Part shown: piece by piece, positions 6,205 to 9,457 of the stretch | Layout: each line of letters begins with the position of its first letter | How positions within the stretch are numbered: position 1 is the stretch's first letter | Source: Chloroflexota bacterium | Lineage (GTDB): Bacteria > Chloroflexota > Dehalococcoidia > SAR202 > UBA11138 | Assembly: GCA_022561955.1 (NCBI GenBank) | Contig: JADFQF010000029.1 | Coordinates: 1 to 9,457, forward strand | Length of the DNA stretch: 9,457 bases | Reading direction: 5' to 3' | Made by a program: the position numbers and the translations under genes | The notes under the pieces: generated by a model | Database searches by the model: none | Seen by the model: only the letters and a program-made list of their open reading frames with translations | What the model was told of the DNA's origin: nothing

Positions 6205-7065
6205 ATGAAGGTAACGTTTGAAGACGCCTTGAACGATTGTCTCGACCGAATGGCCGAGGGCGAAGATATCAGCAGGTGCGTCGCCGGATATCCCGAGGAC
6301 GCCGACGAGCTCGTCCGGCTGCTCGAAGCTGCTCGCTCGACGATGCAGGCCAACTCCTCCCTCACCTTCTCACCCGCGGCAAAGGCGAGAGGCCTCGCAA
6401 AGCTAAACAGGGCGCTTTCCCGCCAGAGGCCCAGCTCTCGTTGGCGGCTGCCAAGGATCCATTTTCGCTCGGTGCCGAGGCCGGTCCTGCTTGGCATTTT
6501 TGCCATCGTAATCACATTTGGCGCTGTAGGAAGCACGACGGCTGCATCATCCGACAGCGTTCCGGGCGATCCCCTCTACTGGCTCAAGTCGCTCAAGGAA
6601 AAGGCGCTTCTGGGGATGCCCAGGTCGGAGATGGGCCGGGCTGAGGCCCACGCATCGCTGGCCTCCGAGCGCGGCGAAGAGGTCCGACGGCTCATCGCCA
6701 GAGGAAAGATTCACGAGGCCGAAGACACGATGCTCAGGCTAAATGAGCATCTTAACGCGTCCGCTGGATATGTCGGTGTGTTGATATTCGGCGATCCTCT
6801 GGAGATGCCGGCGGTAAGGCTGTCCGGTCGACCGTCCCTGACGGCATCCACGCTGAAGAGCTCTCTCGAACAAGACGGTACGTTAATGCGCGTCGAGATG
6901 CTTCGCCTATTGCATGACGCTCCCGGGCCGCAGCAGCGCAGAATCAGGCTCATGTTTCGCCAGTCCGATCTTGGCTACCGTGTCCTGCTGGACGCATTGG
7001 ACGGAGGCAGCGTGAGCATCAGCCCCTTTGTGCAGGCGGTCCCTCCAGGGCGTTACGTACGTTAG
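6205..7065 (+). CDS. DUF5667-type membrane protein, probable anti-sigma factor
   Basis: The 286-residue product has a soluble N-terminal part (1-90) with DALNDCLDRMAEGEDISRC and YPEDADELVRLLEAA, a pattern usual in the cytoplasmic ends of these proteins. One transmembrane helix follows at about 92-110 (PRPVLLGIFAIVITFGAVGS). The DUF5667 signature then begins at SSDSVPGDPLYWLKSLKEKA (115-134), followed by a helical region rich in Glu and Arg to about 185. The remaining 100 residues are of unknown type. The start follows AAGG at 6194-6197, 7 nt upstream. Position directly after the sigma gene suggests it sequesters or senses for that factor, with the outer domain as the input. The anti-sigma role is inference; no zinc-binding anti-sigma HxxxCxxC motif was seen. 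Confidence 0.75.
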   Translation: MKVTFEDALNDCLDRMAEGEDISRCVAGYPEDADELVRLLEAARSTMQANSSLTFSPAAKARGLAKLNRALSRQRPSSRWRLPRIHFRSVPRPVLLGIFAIVITFGAVGSTTAASSDSVPGDPLYWLKSLKEKALLGMPRSEMGRAEAHASLASERGEEVRRLIARGKIHEAEDTMLRLNEHLNASAGYVGVLIFGDPLEMPAVRLSGRPSLTASTLKSSLEQDGTLMRVEMLRLLHDAPGPQQRRIRLMFRQSDLGYRVLLDALDGGSVSISPFVQAVPPGRYVR

Positions 7066-7082
7066 CCCACGTCAATCGCATT

Positions 7083-7101
7083 GCCGCCATACGTCGGCGG
7101 T
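7083..7101 (+). terminator. Hairpin after the sigma/anti-sigma pair
   Basis: CCGCC (7084-7088) pairs with GGCGG (7096-7100) around a seven-base loop, and G7083-T7101 can add a wobble pair. It lies 18 nt past the stop and is followed by CCCCTTTG, a weak T-run. This is plausible but not strong as an intrinsic terminator. Confidence 0.35.
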
Positions 7102-7220
7102 CCCCTTTGTCGCAGACTGGGCAGAATTTCAGATTAACCCCTGGTTCAACGTGTTTACGCTATGAGTTAATGCGTTTGGCAATGCATGAAAAACAGATTC
7201 AGAAATCCACGTCCATATAC

Positions 7221-7251
7221 TTGCCACAATGCCTATGAACAGTGGTAGAAT
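7221..7251 (+). promoter_or_regulatory. Possible extended -10 promoter for the ABC exporter
   Basis: TAGAAT at 7246-7251 matches five of six -10 bases and is preceded by TGG, giving the TGn extension that can replace a good -35. TTGCCA at 7221-7226 would be the -35 but is 19 nt away, longer than ideal. Transcription from here would give a leader of about 80 nt that contains the hairpin at 7262-7291. Confidence 0.35.
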
Positions 7252-7261
7252 GTGCAATTGT

Positions 7262-7291
7262 GGAGCGTGGGTAGTCTTGTGATGACGCTCC
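7262..7291 (+). promoter_or_regulatory. Leader hairpin before the ABC exporter
   Basis: GGAGCGT (7262-7268) is exactly inverted as ACGCTCC (7285-7291), a 7-bp stem with a 16-nt loop. TGGGT (7268-7272) can instead pair with ACCCA (7296-7300), which would compete with the first stem. Two GGAGG motifs follow at 7301-7305 and 7316-7320. The first follows the alternative stem directly. The layout suggests RNA-level control, but this is only inferred. Confidence 0.35.
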
Positions 7292-7336
7292 TATAACCCA
7301 GGAGGGATCGCATTCGGAGGTCGGCTAACTGAAAAT

Positions 7337-9139
7337 ATGTGGATAATCCTTCGCATAGTAGGAATGGCCTTTAAATGTAAATGGCGCATGGCCGGGGCAT
7401 ATGCGTCGATGATAGGGGCCACGACGGCATACCTGTTCTTACCGAAATACTTCGGTGAGGCGATCGATAATATAAAGGAAATGCTCGACGGAGGAGTAGT
7501 TTCTTACTCCTCGATAATCACAATCGCCGTCATAATTTTGGGACTGAGCATCATCCGAGGAACGCTATCCTTCTTCCAGACCTACCTCGGCGAGGCCGTG
7601 TCGCAGTTTGTTTCCTACGATCTCCGCAACCACTTCTACGACCACGTACAGCGCCTGAGCTTCGGTTTCCACGACCGCAACCACACGGGTAGCCTCATGT
7701 CCAGAGCCATCACGGACGTGGAGAACATACGCATGTTCGTGAATATGGGCGTTGTCAGGACGCCCTACTTCGCCCTCCTGTTTATCATCGTCGCGATCAT
7801 TCTCTTGCGTATGGACTGGAGACTCGGTCTCGTGGGCATCAGCTTCATGCCCTTCGTGGCCATTCAATCGGGCTTCGCAAGGCTCCGCATGAGGCGCGCG
7901 TGGCTGCAGATTCAGGACATGATGGCGGAGCTGAACACGGTCCTGCAAGAGAACCTTACGGGGATGAGGGTCGTCAAGGCCTTCGCCTCGGAAGAGTTCG
8001 AGCAGAAGAAATACAACGATAAGAGCAGGGACGTGTCCTCGGCGGTCATTGTGGCCGAGCGCCTGCGGGTTTCGAACTCGTCGTTCACGCTGTTCTCGTT
8101 CCAGATCGCCCTGGCCCTGATCCTGTGGTTCGGGGGCTCTCGGGTCATAGGCGGCGATATGACGATCGGGGAGCTTGCGGCGTTCATCTTTTATATGCAG
8201 ATTCTCGCCATGCCGGTGCGCATGAGCGGCATGATCGTGAATTCGTACGCCAGGGCCGCCTCGGCCGGCCAGAGGCTATTCGAGATCCTCGACACGAAGT
8301 CGGATGTCGAGGAGCCGGAAGACGCCATTGAGATGCCACGGGCCAAGGGCTACGTTAAATTCGAAAACGTGACCTTCAGCTACGACGAGGGCAAGCCTGT
8401 TCTCAAGAACATCAATCTGGAGGTAGGGCCGGGTAAGATTGTGGCCCTTCTCGGCGCGCCAGGGAGCGGCAAGAGCTCACTCGTGAACCTGCTGCCGCGC
8501 TTCTACGACGTAGACTCAGGCCGGGTAACGATCGACGGTATCGACGTTCGCGACGTCGAGCTCGAGTCGCTGAGGCGGAACATCGGCATGGTCCAGCAGG
8601 ACGTGTTCCTGTTCACGACAACGCTTCGTGAGAATATCGCCTACGGCGACGAACACGCGCCGCTGGAGAAAGTCCACGACGCCGCCAAAGTGGCGCAGCT
8701 CTACGACCACATCGAGTCCCTGGAAGAGGGCTTTGAGACGTTAGTAGGCGAGCGCGGCTCCACGTTGTCCGGCGGTCAGCGTCAGCGGATGTCTATTGCC
8801 CGGGCGGTCCTGCTGGACCCTCCCATACTCATTTTGGACGACTCGACGTCTAGTGTTGACGCCAGCACCGAGGAGCAAATCCGCCAGGCGATGGAGACGG
8901 TGATGCAGGGCCGGACCACCTTCATAATTGCCCATAGACTGAGCACCGTCCACCGCGCGGACCATATCGTGGTACTGGACAAGGGCGAGATAGTCGAGGA
9001 GGGCACTCATCAGGAGCTGCTGGCCCTGGGACGAAAGTACCGGGAGATCTACGAGCTTCAGCTGAGGCCTCAAGAAGAAGTCATGCGAGACATAGACGTG
9101 CAAGACCCTGTAATAGCCGATGAGAGGGCGTCCAGATGA
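7337..9139 (+). CDS. ABC exporter half-transporter, degenerate-site subunit
   Basis: The 600-residue protein is a type IV ABC exporter half. Six membrane helices lie near 17-36, 58-80, 140-158, 161-180, 248-266 and 278-298, with the coupling-helix segment FHDRNHTGSLMSRAITDVE after helix 2. The nucleotide-binding domain follows from about 335. It has Walker A GAPGSGKSS (373-381), Q-loop VQQDVFLF (Q421), signature LSGGQ (477-481), Walker B ILILDD ending at D501, then D502 instead of the catalytic Glu, and the H-loop His533. The Asp in LDDSTSSVD is typical of the inactive-site subunit of heterodimeric exporters (BmrC, TM287 type). The next gene overlaps by ATGA, so the two are surely co-translated. 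Substrates may be drugs or lipids; none can be named. The ATG at 7337 has GGAGG only 16 nt upstream, unusually far, and no better in-frame start exists. Confidence 0.93.
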   Translation: MWIILRIVGMAFKCKWRMAGAYASMIGATTAYLFLPKYFGEAIDNIKEMLDGGVVSYSSIITIAVIILGLSIIRGTLSFFQTYLGEAVSQFVSYDLRNHFYDHVQRLSFGFHDRNHTGSLMSRAITDVENIRMFVNMGVVRTPYFALLFIIVAIILLRMDWRLGLVGISFMPFVAIQSGFARLRMRRAWLQIQDMMAELNTVLQENLTGMRVVKAFASEEFEQKKYNDKSRDVSSAVIVAERLRVSNSSFTLFSFQIALALILWFGGSRVIGGDMTIGELAAFIFYMQILAMPVRMSGMIVNSYARAASAGQRLFEILDTKSDVEEPEDAIEMPRAKGYVKFENVTFSYDEGKPVLKNINLEVGPGKIVALLGAPGSGKSSLVNLLPRFYDVDSGRVTIDGIDVRDVELESLRRNIGMVQQDVFLFTTTLRENIAYGDEHAPLEKVHDAAKVAQLYDHIESLEEGFETLVGERGSTLSGGQRQRMSIARAVLLDPPILILDDSTSSVDASTEEQIRQAMETVMQGRTTFIIAHRLSTVHRADHIVVLDKGEIVEEGTHQELLALGRKYREIYELQLRPQEEVMRDIDVQDPVIADERASR

Positions 9140-9457
9140 TGCACGGCAACGCCTTCCACGGCGCAAGCAGGGGTTTCACCGATGAGAAGACCTTTGGCCG
9201 GGTATACGACAGGCGCGTAATCCTGCGTCTGCTGCCTTATGTGCTGCCCTACAAACGATTGGCGGCCCTGGCCATCTTCGCCATGCTCATCTACACGGCC
9301 AGCCAGGTTTCAGTTCCGATCTTGATAAAGCTGGGCATAGACAATTTCATCTTGAAGGGTGATTTCAGCGGCCTGACGGTCGTGTTTGGCGCGTTCATTG
9401 CCATCGCCTTCATCAACTGGGCCGCGAATTACACGCAGCAATATTCCATGGAGAAGT
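9136..9457 (+). CDS. ABC exporter half-transporter, N-terminal part
   Basis: The frame opens at ATG 9136, overlapping the previous stop as ATGA, and runs off the window after 107 complete codons. A cytoplasmic N-terminus of about 40 residues (FTDEKTFGRVYDRRVILRLL, then PYVLPYKR) leads into a first membrane helix near 41-64 and a second near 79-98. Between them lies the exporter motif LGIDNFILKGDF, which follows helix 1 in most half-transporters of this class. ATGA coupling and the degenerate site in the upstream gene indicate that this is the catalytically competent partner of a heterodimer. Its ATPase domain is beyond the window, so that expectation cannot be checked here. Confidence 0.9.
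   Translation, partial: MMHGNAFHGASRGFTDEKTFGRVYDRRVILRLLPYVLPYKRLAALAIFAMLIYTASQVSVPILIKLGIDNFILKGDFSGLTVVFGAFIAIAFINWAANYTQQYSMEK

Noticed and set aside
7170..7238. 22-codon ORF (MRLAMHEKQIQ...) as a leader peptide for the ABC exporter
   Set aside because: It has no Shine-Dalgarno site, and the best promoter candidate lies downstream of its start, so it would probably not be on the transcript.

Overview
The window (about 57% GC by eye, with Shine-Dalgarno sites ahead of most starts) looks like a bacterial chromosome fragment. I lean towards Chloroflexota, in the SAR202/Dehalococcoidia direction. The reasons are the PrkA-type kinase, the small sigma factor paired with a DUF5667-type membrane protein, a DUF3179 protein and a RimI with an internal linker. 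The taxonomic call is inference from protein flavour, not from a marker gene.

Left part (1-3070, + strand): the tail of an aldo/keto reductase, then a six-helix membrane protein resembling AmiS/UreI amide/urea channels. A full-length PrkA AAA+ serine protein kinase follows. Its stop codon is overlapped by a previously easy-to-miss 45-codon ORF for a very arginine-rich single-pass membrane peptide.

Middle (3185-5313, genes on the - strand): a 184-bp REPIN-like element bounded by an exact 13-bp inverted repeat encloses the last 34 codons of a GIY-YIG nuclease gene. Next comes the most interesting object in the window, a DUF3179-family membrane-anchored protein interrupted by one in-frame TGA. 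That TGA sits exactly where the first Cys of the conserved CPLC motif should be, giving UPLC. A compact hairpin with a G in the second loop position begins 16 nt downstream, as expected for a bacterial SECIS element. Other genes here end in TGA, so the code is not reassigned. The best reading is a selenoprotein, not a pseudogene. A RimI-type N-acetyltransferase lies upstream on the same strand.

Right part (5540-9457, + strand): a sigma-70/ECF-like factor followed by its probable membrane-bound regulator, then a 271-bp intergenic region with a leader hairpin and a possible extended -10 promoter. Two half-size ABC exporter genes follow, overlapping by ATGA; the second runs off the window. The first has Asp in place of the catalytic Glu after Walker B, the usual sign of the degenerate subunit in a heterodimeric exporter.

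No rRNA, tRNA, CRISPR array or intact transposase was seen, and none of the selenocysteine machinery genes (selA, selB, selC, selD) is in the window.
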